Origin: Xanthomonas sp. Leaf148
GTDB lineage: Bacteria > Pseudomonadota > Gammaproteobacteria > Xanthomonadales > Xanthomonadaceae
Assembly: GCF_001423585.1 (NCBI RefSeq)
Contig: NZ_LMOP01000008.1
Coordinates: 343,688 to 407,687 of the forward strand
Direction of reading: 5' to 3'
DNA: 64,000 bases
A program made the position numbers and the translations under genes. Positions within the stretch are counted from its first letter, which is position 1, and the number at the start of each line of letters is the position of its first letter. The notes beneath the pieces were generated by a model. That model was given only the letters and a program-made list of their open reading frames with translations. It searched no databases and was not told the origin of the DNA. Of the stretch, positions 9,089 through 17,082 are shown one piece after another.

Positions 9089-10210
9089 TTATCTGAGCGT
9101 CACCAACTGCTTCAGCACGCCATCCAGGCCGCCGAACACGGTGAGCTTGTCGATCTTTTCGGTGACCTTCTCCAGCGCCTCCAGCTCCTGCAATCGCATC
9201 AGCACCGGGCTGTCTTCGATCAGCTTGGCGGTGTTGAGCAAGGAACGGGTGGCATTGGCCTCCTCGCGCCTGCGGATCACATTGGCTTGCGCCTGCTTTT
9301 CCGCCTGCACGACCGCATTGAGGATCTCGCGCATCTCACCGGGCAGGATCACGTCCTTGACCCCAACGCCGAGCACGTCGATGCCGAAACCGCCCACGCT
9401 GCCACGCACGTAGCCGAAGATATCCGCGTCCAGCGATGCCTTGTCGCCCAGCAATTCGTCCAGCGTCTTGGCCGCAACCGCGCGGCGCAACCCGTACTGC
9501 AATTCTCGGTACAGGTAGTCGCCCGCCTTGGCCACACGCGTCCGCATTGCCACCGCATCGGTGACGCGCATGCTCGCTGCCAGATTGACTCGCAACGACA
9601 CCTTGTCGCGCGTCAGCAATTCCTGGCCGGAGACCTCCACCGATTGCACACGCAGGTCGATCACCTCGGTGGTCACGTTCTTCTGGAAATTCCAGAACGC
9701 GTACGCGCCGGGGCCGAAAGGTGCCATCAGCCTGCCGTCGACGAACACCAGCCCTTGCGACTCGGCAGGTACGTCCATGCACACGGCCACGCGCGACACG
9801 GTGCCGAGCTGGCGCAGGCGCCGCTGCACATCGCCTGGCACCTGCAGGCCATCGCCCAACGGCAAGCTCTGCACCTCGACGGTGGCGGCGCCGCGCCAAT
9901 ACAGCGCGCGGGTGCCCGGTGGCAGGACCTGGTCGAGCTTGCCGTTGCGGATCAGCAGGCCCACTTGCGCGGTGCCGATGTCCGCCAGCACGAAGTGCTG
10001 CGGCAATGCGGCGCCCAGCGTGTCAATCAGCATGTCGGCATCGCGGCCGACCTCGTCGCCACTGTGAATGTTGTGCACGCTGACTTCGGTACGGCTCAGC
10101 GGGTCGAACAGGCGGTAGACACCGGGCACGAGCACGCGCTCGAACCGGCGATTCCGATACACCAGGCCGCGCTCGCCGTCGCCGATCACGACCCTCTTGG
10201 TCCAGAACAT
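9089..10210 (-). CDS. Slipin (SPFH/band-7 protein) of an RtcB operon
   Basis: 373-residue SPFH-domain protein with a strong AAGGAGAAG ribosome site. The N-terminal ~180 residues are an extra beta-rich part (FWTKRVVIGDGERGLVYRN). The band-7 domain follows (VTTEVIDLRVQSVEVSGQELLTRD split over residues ~200-320), with the conserved LRRAVAAKTLDELLGDK and IDVLGVGVKDVILPGEM segments. A C-terminal coiled coil (about 325-365) is likely to drive oligomerisation. There is no NfeD partner; instead rtcB follows directly. Slipins recur in RNA-repair operons, where their job is unclear (a scaffold is inferred). The leader contains a 9-bp inverted repeat. Confidence 0.9.
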   Translation of the reverse strand: MFWTKRVVIGDGERGLVYRNRRFERVLVPGVYRLFDPLSRTEVSVHNIHSGDEVGRDADMLIDTLGAALPQHFVLADIGTAQVGLLIRNGKLDQVLPPGTRALYWRGAATVEVQSLPLGDGLQVPGDVQRRLRQLGTVSRVAVCMDVPAESQGLVFVDGRLMAPFGPGAYAFWNFQKNVTTEVIDLRVQSVEVSGQELLTRDKVSLRVNLAASMRVTDAVAMRTRVAKAGDYLYRELQYGLRRAVAAKTLDELLGDKASLDADIFGYVRGSVGGFGIDVLGVGVKDVILPGEMREILNAVVQAEKQAQANVIRRREEANATRSLLNTAKLIEDSPVLMRLQELEALEKVTEKIDKLTVFGGLDGVLKQLVTLR

Positions 10211-10239
10211 GACACTTCTCCTTGGGTTGGCTCTGGTGG

Positions 10240-10279
10240 TCCGATCCGTAGGTACTGCCGTTTTGCCGCCCGGATCGGA
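10240..10279 (-). promoter_or_regulatory. Inverted repeat in the slipin-rtcB leader
   Basis: TCCGATCCG (10240-10248) and CGGATCGGA (10271-10279) form a perfect 9-bp inverted repeat around 22 nt, starting 29 nt upstream of the slipin start. It could be an operator or an RNA stem between the tRNA-like sequences and the slipin ribosome site. No protein is assigned. Confidence 0.4.
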
Positions 10280-10561
10280 CTGATGGCCAAACGTGTGCCG
10301 ATGCAACGCGGCGTTGGAAGGTGGAAACGCCGGTGACGGCGGCCGTGCGGGGCACGCTGCGCTGTTGGCGCCTGCCGATGCGTTGCCGCAGCTGCGCGAT
10401 GGTTTGCGAAGGCAGGGCTGAGCACAGGGTGACGCGTCCAGGGCAAGCGCCCGGCGACGTCGCCGCTGCTGTGTGCATTCACGCGATGCATTGCTTGAAT
10501 GCACGCAGCATGGGCGTTTCCGTAAAGGGACTTGCGTCCCCGAGATGACCGGGAAGGTCAT

Positions 10562-10634
10562 TGCTTGGAGCGGGAGTCGAACCCGCGACAGACAGATTAG
10601 GAATCTGTTGCTCTAACCTCTGAGCTATCCAGTG
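10562..10634 (-). tRNA. tRNA-Arg(CCT)-like sequence with damaged acceptor stem
   Basis: Read leftwards this is a near-canonical cloverleaf. D stem GCTC/GAGC with GG in the loop, a 5+7+5 anticodon arm with stem ACAGA/TCTGT and loop TTCCTAA (anticodon CCT, Arg), a 5-nt variable loop, and T arm GCGGG-TTCGACT-CCCGC. The acceptor stem pairs only at TGGA/TCCA; the first three positions (CAC) do not pair and are shared with the CCA end of the preceding tRNA-like element. No CCA follows the discriminator base. It may be a tRNA relic or a tRNA mimic; an ordinary working tRNA seems unlikely. Confidence 0.6.
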
Positions 10635-10699
10635 GTGGGTAATGCGGAATTGAACCGCGCCTGCGGATAGTGCCGCCGCTCGACCACGAGCCGATACCC
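10633..10699 (-). ncRNA. tRNA-like RNA with CCA end and short anticodon-arm hairpin
   Basis: 67-nt element: acceptor pairing GGGTA/TACCC, D arm GCTC-GTGGTC-GAGC, a reduced central hairpin GCGG-CACTAT-CCGC in place of a normal anticodon arm, T arm GCGG-TTCAATT-CCGC with a canonical T loop, and an encoded 3' ACCA. No readable anticodon with U33 exists. It sits immediately upstream of the tRNA-Arg-like sequence and on the same strand as slipin-rtcB. It may be a tRNA mimic (as in bacterial Y RNAs of RNA-repair operons) or a decayed phage-type tRNA. Confidence 0.5.
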
Positions 10700-10980
10700 A
10701 AAACGAGAAACACCAGAAAGATGATCGGTATACGCCACGGCACAGCCGCGCGCACCAGCTGGAATAAACTCCAGTCCGCTGACGATCTTTCGCACTGTTT
10801 CCGATGGCCGTTTTATTCAAACGGTCATTCAGTCGGTGCATGACCACACACCACCCGTGCCCGAAACCTGGGCACAGCGCTATCGCGCCTCGTGGCAATC
10901 CAACATCCCTGTTGTCGGGCAGTCCGTGCCCGGGTTTCAACTGCGGTCATCCACAGGTTCACGACGAACGCACAACGAAA

Positions 10981-11011
10981 AACGCCCCCGGATGCAGTAT
11001 CCGAGGGCGTT
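10981..11011 (-). terminator. Intrinsic terminator for a leftward transcript from ~11.2 kb
   Basis: Arms AACGCCCCCGGAT and ATCCGAGGGCGTT pair with a single mismatch around a GCAGT loop. On the minus strand a TTTTCG tract follows. It would end a short leftward transcript starting in the AT-rich patch near 11250. The adjacent hairpin at 11022-11043 (GGAGATCGG / CCGATCTCC, loop GTGA) belongs to the same transcript. Confidence 0.65.
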
Positions 11012-11056
11012 CGCGTGCCTCGGAGATCGGGTGACCGATCTCCTTGAATCAGGACA

Positions 11057-11161
11057 TCAGCCGATGATGGTGCGCACGTCCTGTTTGGCCGTGCACGCAA
11101 ACGATGCCGCGCGAAGCGCGCCGGGCAGTCGATTGCGTTCGATGAAATGGCTGGTGTGCAT
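11057..11161 (-). CDS. Possible 34-residue small protein
   Basis: Open frame of 34 codons (begins MHTSHFIERNR, ends DVRTIIG) followed within 15 nt by a strong hairpin and then an intrinsic terminator. A small mRNA or sRNA gene is therefore plausible. No good ribosome site precedes the ATG, and an in-frame stop lies 12 nt upstream, so the frame cannot be longer. The peptide has no signal sequence or known motif. It could equally be a chance frame within a noncoding RNA. Confidence 0.3.
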   Translation of the reverse strand: MHTSHFIERNRLPGALRAASFACTAKQDVRTIIG

Positions 11162-11748
11162 GAGCGTGGGTCAGGTCCGGGTGCAGGCAGTGCTGCGTAG
11201 GGCGCGAACATTACCTTCAGGTTTTTGGATATGCAAGCACTTTATGAAAATAATTGATTATGTTTTTTTGGGGTGCTGGCAATGTGCGGATTGAAAGTGA
11301 AGATTCCGAATGGCGAAGGTTTGGGTCGATTGGATAATCATCGACACACGTTGCACAGGAACTGTCGATGCGCGGCTGTGCAAAAAAAAGGGATTCCCGT
11401 TACACGGATGCGGTCGGGCGTGCAGTTGCACTCGTGGCCGATGGTGCGCGGTTAGTGGCGTCTGGGAATGTGCGGTCGCAACCATGATGTAAGGCAGTTG
11501 CCGTTGCCGACCTCGTGCCAGTCGCGCGCCTGCCGCGCACAACTGCGCGTCCGGTCATTCACTACGAAAGGCGCAACCCGGGCGCTGGCAGCAGGCTGCC
11601 GTACCAAGTGCGCGCGGCGAATGCACCGGCGGAGCTCAGCGCCAGGCGAACGCGATTGGTGCGTCATGCGCCACGCATCCGCCGCGGTGATGAGCACCGC
11701 CGTCGACACCTGATCTGACCACTGCGCGCGACGTGCAGTGAGCCGCGC

Positions 11749-12396
11749 TCAGCCGCCGTGCGTGCCCAGCGTGCGCGCGCCGGTCAGGATCATGCGCAGC
11801 ATCTGCGAGATCTGTTCGATCAGTTCCGGGTCTTTTTCCGGTGGCGAGTCCATCGCCACCGCGCCCATCGCAAAGACCAGGCGGGTGATCGCCTTGGACA
11901 CCAGCGCTGGCGCGTGCAACTTGGCGTTGTCGGCGGCGGCCAGGCGGATCAGGTCCACGCGCAATTCGTCTTCGAAGTAGGTCAGCTCGCGCTCCACCGC
12001 CTGCTTGAAGGCGTCCGAGCCCACCGCGCCTTCGCGTAGCAATACGTGCAGCAGCTTGTCGTCGGCGCGCAATTGCTCCATGAACGCTTCCACGGACACC
12101 CGGATGACGCTGCGGTCGGTGGAGGTGGCGCGCTGGCGCGCCTGTCCGATGATGGTGCGCAGCGAGCGCCCGGCCAGATCGATCAAGGACACCGCCAGCT
12201 CATCCATATCGCGGAACTGGCGGTAGAAGCTGTTTGGCGCAATGCCGGCTTCGCGTGCCACTTCGCGCAGGCTCAGCGTGGACAGGCTGCGGTGCGGGCC
12301 GATCAGCGACAGCGCCGCGGCAATCAGGTCCTCGCGTGAAATCGCCGGCTTGCGTGACGGCGGCGCGTCGTGGGAAGGCAGGGCGATGGAGGTCAT
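11749..12396 (-). CDS. fabR: TetR repressor, FabR/DesT-like
   Basis: 215-residue TetR-family regulator. The N-terminal HTH reads TLSLREVAREAGIAPNSFYRQF, with its helices within residues ~38-62. The ligand domain is all-helical and resembles FabR/DesT, which sense unsaturated/saturated acyl-CoA balance and control desaturase genes. It is transcribed divergently from a ferredoxin reductase and fatty-acid desaturase, the same arrangement as Pseudomonas desT-desCB. It is therefore inferred to repress that pair through the palindromes in the shared ~95-bp promoter region. Confidence 0.85.
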   Translation of the reverse strand: MTSIALPSHDAPPSRKPAISREDLIAAALSLIGPHRSLSTLSLREVAREAGIAPNSFYRQFRDMDELAVSLIDLAGRSLRTIIGQARQRATSTDRSVIRVSVEAFMEQLRADDKLLHVLLREGAVGSDAFKQAVERELTYFEDELRVDLIRLAAADNAKLHAPALVSKAITRLVFAMGAVAMDSPPEKDPELIEQISQMLRMILTGARTLGTHGG

Positions 12397-12442
12397 GAGG
12401 CAGCAGCCGGGCGTGGGGATGAATCATAGCCCCTCTGGTCGA

Positions 12443-12475
12443 TATACAACTGTATACACGCGTGTGCATGCATGC
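12443..12475. promoter_or_regulatory. Three abutting palindromes between fabR and the desaturase operon
   Basis: TATACA-AC-TGTATA (12443-12456), ACACGCGTGT (12456-12465) and GCATGCATGC (12466-12475) are perfect palindromes laid end to end in the divergent promoter region. A TATAGT -10-like box follows at 12477. One or more are likely operators for the adjacent TetR repressor; which one is not known. Confidence 0.55.
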
Positions 12476-12489
12476 TTATAGTGCAACCT

Positions 12490-13566
12490 ATGAGCCTGGC
12501 ACCCACTCCCAAGAGCAAGTCCCCGCTGCCCACACGGCTGGCGCGCCGGCTGGTGTCGCCACAGCTGTTCGATTTCTGGGCAACCCGGATCAATCCGTTG
12601 TGGACGCTGGATCGGCCCATGGCCCGTCTGGTCGAACGCAACACCGCCAGCCGCGACTCGGTGACCTTGGTATTTCAGGCCAATGGCCACTGGCAGGGCC
12701 TGCAGGCCGGCCAGCACGTCAGCGTGGGTGTGGAGATCGACGGCCGCCGTCTGCTGCGCAGCTACAGCCCCACCGTGCTGGCCGATGGCCGCCTGGCGAT
12801 CACCGTCAAGGCGATCGAAGGCGGGCTGGTGAGCCGTTATCTGGCGCACGATGCGGCGCTGGGCACGGTGGTGTCGCTGGACCCTGCCTTTGGCGACATG
12901 CTGCTGCCGGCCGCGCCCACCCCGCTGTTGCTGCTGGCCGCAGGCTCGGGCATCACCCCGATGCGCGCGCTGCTGCGTGCGGCCGCGCACGCGGGCATGC
13001 CGGTGGATGTGGGCCTGCTGTACTGGGTGCGTCAGCGCGATGAAGCCTGCTTTCTGGACGAATTCGAGGCGCTGGCCGCCGCGCATCCGCGTCTGCGCGT
13101 GCAGGTGCTGACCACCCGCGAGGGTGCGACGCCGGCGGCGCGCGTTGACAGCTATCCGTTGGAGCAGATCGCCGATCTGTCCGCACGCCACGTCATGGCC
13201 TGTGGCCCGGGCGGATTTGTGCAGGCGGCGCGTGCACGGTTGGAAGGCCAGGTAGCGGCGTTTCAGGCCGAAGCCTTCAGCGTGCCGACGCTGGACGACG
13301 GCGAAACCGGCGACGTCCAGGTCCAGCTGTCACGCAGCGGCCGTACGCTCACCCTGCCGCGCGGCCAGTCGCTGCTGGAAGGGCTGGAAGCGCAAGGCCT
13401 GCGCCCGAAACACGGCTGCCGCATGGGCATCTGCAACAGCTGCGCCTGCGCGCGTCAGTCCGGCACCACGCGTCACCTGTTGACCGGTGAGCGCAGCAAC
13501 GAACCCACCGCACAGGTGCGCCTGTGCATCAGTGCCCCGAGCACTGACCTGATCCTGGATCTGTAA
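12490..13566 (+). CDS. Flavodoxin/ferredoxin reductase feeding the desaturase (DesC-like)
   Basis: 358-residue electron-transfer protein: FAD-binding barrel (RSYSPTV motif), NAD(P)-binding domain (LLAAGSGITPMRALL; VMACGPGGFV) and a C-terminal plant-type [2Fe-2S] ferredoxin domain with CRMGICNSCAC plus a late Cys (RLCIS). It should pass electrons from NAD(P)H to the desaturase 9 bp downstream. Two starts are possible (12472 and 12490). Neither has a clear ribosome site, and TATAGT at 12477-12482 would place transcription start near 12490, so the mRNA might be leaderless. Confidence 0.9.
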   Translation: MSLAPTPKSKSPLPTRLARRLVSPQLFDFWATRINPLWTLDRPMARLVERNTASRDSVTLVFQANGHWQGLQAGQHVSVGVEIDGRRLLRSYSPTVLADGRLAITVKAIEGGLVSRYLAHDAALGTVVSLDPAFGDMLLPAAPTPLLLLAAGSGITPMRALLRAAAHAGMPVDVGLLYWVRQRDEACFLDEFEALAAAHPRLRVQVLTTREGATPAARVDSYPLEQIADLSARHVMACGPGGFVQAARARLEGQVAAFQAEAFSVPTLDDGETGDVQVQLSRSGRTLTLPRGQSLLEGLEAQGLRPKHGCRMGICNSCACARQSGTTRHLLTGERSNEPTAQVRLCISAPSTDLILDL

Positions 13567-13575
13567 GGAATCTTC

Positions 13576-14697
13576 ATGAGCCGAGTTCATAACCGTGCCC
13601 TGTCCGCCGCCGAACTACAGTCGTTTGGCGACGAACTCGATGCCATCCGCGCCCGCGTGCAGCGGCAGGTGGGCGCCGCCGATGCGCGCTACATCCGCCG
13701 CATCGTGGCTGCCGTGCGCTGGACCGGCGTAGCCGGCCGCGCGCTGCTGTTTTTGGGTGCGTTCGTGCATAGCGTGCTGATTCCGGCCTGGATTGCCGGC
13801 GTGGTGCTGCTGACGCTGTCCAAGATCCTGGAGAACATGGAGCTGGGCCACAACGTCATGCACGGCCAGTACGACTGGATGGGCGACCCGCAGCTCAACG
13901 GCAACACCTACGAGTGGGACATCGTTGCCACCGGCGACAACTGGCGCAAGACGCACAACTTCAAGCACCACACCTATACCAACGTGCGCGGCATGGATGA
14001 CGATATCGGTTACGGCCTGCTGCGCATCTTCCCCGAGCAGCGCTGGCGCCCGTTCTACCTGGTGCAGCCGTTTATCGCGGTGGTGTTTGCGCTGCTGTTC
14101 GAATGGGGCGTGGCCATCCAGGACCTGCGCCTGGGCCGCTGGTTCGCGGGCAAGATGAAGGCCGCCGAATTGCGCGCGTCGTTCCTGCCGGTGGGCCGCA
14201 AGATCGGCCGCCAGATGCTCAAGGACTACATCGTGTTCCCGCTGCTGGCTGGCCCGTTCTTCTTGACCGTGCTGCTGGGCAATCTGGCGGCCAATATGCT
14301 GCGCAGCATCTGGACCTTCGTGATCATTTTCTGCGGCCACTTCACGGCCGATGCGGAAGTGTTCCCGAAGGAGTCGATCCGTAACGAGTCGCGCGGCCAT
14401 TGGTATCTGCGTCAGTTGCGCGGCTCGTCGAATCTGACCGGCGGCAAGCTGATGAACGTGCTGTCCGGCAATCTGAGCCACCAGATCGAACACCATTTTT
14501 ATCCGGATCTGCCGGCCAATCGTTATGCACAGATTGCGGTCGAGGTGAAGCAGATCTGCGCGCGCTACGGGCAGCACTACAACACCGGCTCGCTGCCGCG
14601 TCAGTTTGGCCAGGTAATGTGGCGGATCGTGCGGCATGCCTTCCCGAGCCGGCCCAAGCCGGTGCGCCAACGCAGCGCTGCGCTGCAAAGCGCTTGA
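13576..14697 (+). CDS. Membrane fatty-acid desaturase (DesB-like)
   Basis: 373-residue integral-membrane di-iron desaturase introducing a double bond into acyl chains. It has the three histidine boxes of the family: HNVMH (His92-96), HNFKHH (His127-132) and HQIEHH (His302-307), plus CGHFTADAE near 255. Hydrophobic segments lie at ~52-85, ~162-180 and ~218-252. AAGGAATC provides the ribosome site. It is co-transcribed with the upstream reductase under the probable control of the divergent TetR gene, and the operon ends at a strong terminator. Confidence 0.93.
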   Translation: MSRVHNRALSAAELQSFGDELDAIRARVQRQVGAADARYIRRIVAAVRWTGVAGRALLFLGAFVHSVLIPAWIAGVVLLTLSKILENMELGHNVMHGQYDWMGDPQLNGNTYEWDIVATGDNWRKTHNFKHHTYTNVRGMDDDIGYGLLRIFPEQRWRPFYLVQPFIAVVFALLFEWGVAIQDLRLGRWFAGKMKAAELRASFLPVGRKIGRQMLKDYIVFPLLAGPFFLTVLLGNLAANMLRSIWTFVIIFCGHFTADAEVFPKESIRNESRGHWYLRQLRGSSNLTGGKLMNVLSGNLSHQIEHHFYPDLPANRYAQIAVEVKQICARYGQHYNTGSLPRQFGQVMWRIVRHAFPSRPKPVRQRSAALQSA

Positions 14698-14707
14698 GTG
14701 ATACGAG

Positions 14708-14735
14708 AAAGGCCGCCATTGGCGGCCTTTTTTTT
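14708..14735 (+). terminator. Strong intrinsic terminator of the desaturase operon
   Basis: AAAGGCCGCC-ATT-GGCGGCCTTT perfect stem followed directly by TTTTT, 10 bp after the desaturase stop. Confidence 0.95.
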
Positions 14736-14958
14736 GATGTGGGTCAATCGTCGCGACGGCAAGTAATGCAGCAAGAAGTGGTGGGTGAGCGCTGCGCTTA
14801 CGCGTCTGCATGCGGCCCACGCGTGTGGTCGGCGTTGGCGAGCGATGGATCCGGATCCAGTGCACGGGCGAGAGTGGCTGAGCGACAGCGCAGTGCTTGC
14901 GATCGCCACTTCGACAGCAGGCCAGCTTGTGCGTTAGCGCTGATGGGCGAGCTGTGGC

Positions 14959-15200
14959 CATGTGGTACATGCTGCGCGCTGATCAGCGGTGTACTGGGAG
15001 TCGAGGACCGGCTGCACCTTGCGGAGTGCATGCGCAGGCCGCGCCTGACGTGCGTCGCGTACTAGCAGTGATCGCTACGCATCCTCAGGGAAGCGGTTAC
15101 TCGGTCAGCCGCCCGGTGTGCGGGGTGTGGATCAGTGGCGCCAGGTCGAACCCCTGTTCGCGCGCATGTGCCAGGTAGGCCTGGGTGATGTTTTCGTCCA
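14959..15200. repeat. 242-bp direct repeat, copy 1 (partner 18088-18329)
   Basis: Aligns without gaps to 18088-18329 with scattered substitutions. It ends abruptly inside the lipocalin coding sequence, so this copy carries only the last ~34 codons of that gene plus downstream DNA. Confidence 0.85.
15097..15200 (-). pseudogene. Truncated lipocalin (blc) 3' fragment
   Basis: Reads LDENITQAYLAHAREQGF and continues to HTGRLTE before a stop. It matches the C terminus of the intact lipocalin at 18214-18723 but lacks everything upstream of ~codon 132. A CAA-to-TAA change removes the last four residues. It is a product of the duplication, not an expressed gene. Confidence 0.85.
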
Positions 15201-15501
15201 AGGCCACGCTTCTGCATGCGACGCACGCGCGTCATCGGCCAGGCGAGCGATGGACACCGCTCCGGTGTACTGACGAGGTGGACCCAGCGACAGCGCCGTG
15301 GTTGCGAACGTCACTTCGACGCCAGGCCGCATCGTGAATTATTGCAGCGATTTGCAGGATTTCAGCCCGATGACGGTGATGAGCCTGAGCGTCCCAATCG
15401 TGCCAGGCGGAGCCAAGCATCGCGATGGTGCAGCCTAGATCCTGCGTGTGGTCTTCAAGGCATCGAAGCGGTTTGCCGGATGCCTTGAATGCAGTGGTTG
15501 C

Positions 15502-17082
15502 CTATTTGAAACCGTGTGCCGCAACGCTGCGCGCCTGCGCGTGATACGCGATGAAGCCGGTCGCCGGCAGCGCGCGCGAGAACAGCCAGCCCTGCGCAAG
15601 ATCCACGCCGTGTGCGCGCAGGTAATCCAGTTGCTCCTGGCGCTCCACGCCTTCGGCAATCGTACGTAGCTGCAACGTCTTGGCCATTTCGATGATGTGC
15701 GCGGTCACCGAACTGGTGGCCGAGTGGGTGCCGATGGTGTCCACGAACGACTTGTCGATCTTCAACGCATCCAGTGGCAAGCCTTGCAGATACTGCAGGC
15801 TCGAATAGCCGGTGCCGAAGTCGTCGATCGACACCGTATGGCCGGCACCGCGTAGATGGGTGATGGTGGTGCGCGCCGCATCGATGTCCATCAGGCTGCG
15901 CTCGGTCGCCTCCACCCACAATTGCCCGCTGTTCACCCCGGTGCCTTGCAGCGCCTGCGCCAGTACCGACTGCACACGGCCGCTCTTGATGTCGCCGGCC
16001 GAGACGTTGATGGCCACATGCAGCGCGGGATCGGCGGCCAGGGTGGGGCCGAGGTCGCGGATGACTTCGGCCACTACCAGATCGGTGATCGGCAGGATCA
16101 GGCCGCTTTCTTCTGCCAGCGGAATGAAGGCATCCGGTGGCACCAGCACGCCGTCCGGCTGTTGCCAGCGCACCAGCGCCTCGGCACCGACGCAACGGCC
16201 GTCGTCGAGCGCAATGATGGGCTGGTAGTGCACGATGAATTCGCCGCGCTGCACCGCGATCTCCAGCCGTGCCAGCGGCGACAAGCGGCGTCGTGAGACC
16301 CACAGCACCAGGCCGACCAGCAGCACCGCCAGCGCGATGCCGGCCGGCACCACCTGCAGTCGTGCGGCGGCCAGCGGCCCGCGCAGATAGGCGGCAGGCT
16401 CGGTGACCACCGCGGCCCAGTCGCCGCGCCGGTCGCGGCCGGACAGCACCTGCGCGTCGGCGATGCTGCGGATGTCGGTGTAGCTGGTGTCGATTGGCGG
16501 CACCAGCAACTGTTCGGCGGCGGTGCCGGTGCTGCTGAGAAGGTGCCCGTCGGGCGTGCCGATCGCCAGCTGCAGGCCGGGCGGGATGTTGATGTCGGTC
16601 AGCGTGTTCGGGTTGATCAGGACGTTGTAGTCGCCAAGCTGCAGCGCCATCAAGGGATGCTGCGGATTGGCCAGCGGCAACAGCCGGGTGGTCACCGCGA
16701 TGCCGCGCTTGACCACGAAGTCCGGGCTGGTCTGCGGGATGCTGTCGGGCAGCTGCCCCCATGAGGTACAGCGCAAGCGGCGTTGCTGGAAATGTCCCAG
16801 TTCGACGATGTAGTGGTTGGTCAGCACCAGCGCGCGCATCTGCGCCAGATGCGCCGGCGAGCAGGACGGCATCCGTGAGGTGGCCATGCTCAGCAAGGCA
16901 CCATGCGCTTCGTCGAAGGCGGTTTCGGTACGCCGGATCGACAGCGCTGCCAGCTGGCTGAGTCTGCTTTCTTCGCGCGACAACGCCAGCCGCCACGCCA
17001 GGTAGTAGGACAGGCCGATCGGAAGCGTTGCGCACAGCAGCACCAGCAGCACGGTCAGACTGATGATGCGTTGACGCTTCAC
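15502..17082 (-). CDS. CSS-domain EAL c-di-GMP phosphodiesterase
   Basis: 526-residue inner-membrane enzyme degrading c-di-GMP. It has a helix at ~8-30, then a periplasmic CSS domain whose signature cysteines appear in CSPAHLAQMR and CTSWG, a second helix at ~242-265, and an EAL domain (~275-520). Catalytic elements are intact: AEALVRW, NVSA, EATERS, DDFGTGYSSL, KIDKSFV and AEGVE. CSS-EAL enzymes are redox-responsive through the periplasmic disulfide. The start is GTG at 17082 with a GGTGG ribosome site. It lies between the two arms of the 242-bp duplication and appears monocistronic. Confidence 0.93.
   Translation of the reverse strand: MKRQRIISLTVLLVLLCATLPIGLSYYLAWRLALSREESRLSQLAALSIRRTETAFDEAHGALLSMATSRMPSCSPAHLAQMRALVLTNHYIVELGHFQQRRLRCTSWGQLPDSIPQTSPDFVVKRGIAVTTRLLPLANPQHPLMALQLGDYNVLINPNTLTDINIPPGLQLAIGTPDGHLLSSTGTAAEQLLVPPIDTSYTDIRSIADAQVLSGRDRRGDWAAVVTEPAAYLRGPLAAARLQVVPAGIALAVLLVGLVLWVSRRRLSPLARLEIAVQRGEFIVHYQPIIALDDGRCVGAEALVRWQQPDGVLVPPDAFIPLAEESGLILPITDLVVAEVIRDLGPTLAADPALHVAINVSAGDIKSGRVQSVLAQALQGTGVNSGQLWVEATERSLMDIDAARTTITHLRGAGHTVSIDDFGTGYSSLQYLQGLPLDALKIDKSFVDTIGTHSATSSVTAHIIEMAKTLQLRTIAEGVERQEQLDYLRAHGVDLAQGWLFSRALPATGFIAYHAQARSVAAHGFK

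Larger units (their letters stand above)
10700..11748. other. Long intergenic region with hairpins
   Basis: About 1.05 kb without a convincing normal-sized gene. It contains inverted repeats next to the tRNA-like elements (CCGTTT...AAACGG at 10808-10824; CTGGA...TCCAG near 10760-10775), a leftward terminator at 10981-11011, a perfect hairpin at 11022-11043, a possible 34-codon gene and an AT-rich patch near 11220-11280. Confidence 0.5.
14736..15501. other. Gene-free region made of decayed duplications
   Basis: 766 bp with no intact gene. It contains a 242-bp block nearly identical to 18088-18329 (lipocalin 3' end and flank) and two diverged ~110-bp copies of another sequence (about 14812-14922 and 15217-15329) on either side of that block. 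Confidence 0.6.

Noticed and set aside
10700..10900. Sigma-54 promoter for the tRNA-like/slipin/rtcB unit, by analogy with RtcR-controlled rtcBA
   Set aside because: No TGGCAC-N5-TTGC type sequence was found on the minus strand here and no rtcR gene is in the window.
15455..17035. 526-codon leftward frame shifted relative to the EAL gene
   Set aside because: Arg/Ala/Gly-rich out-of-frame reading of the same DNA; the EAL frame carries all catalytic motifs.
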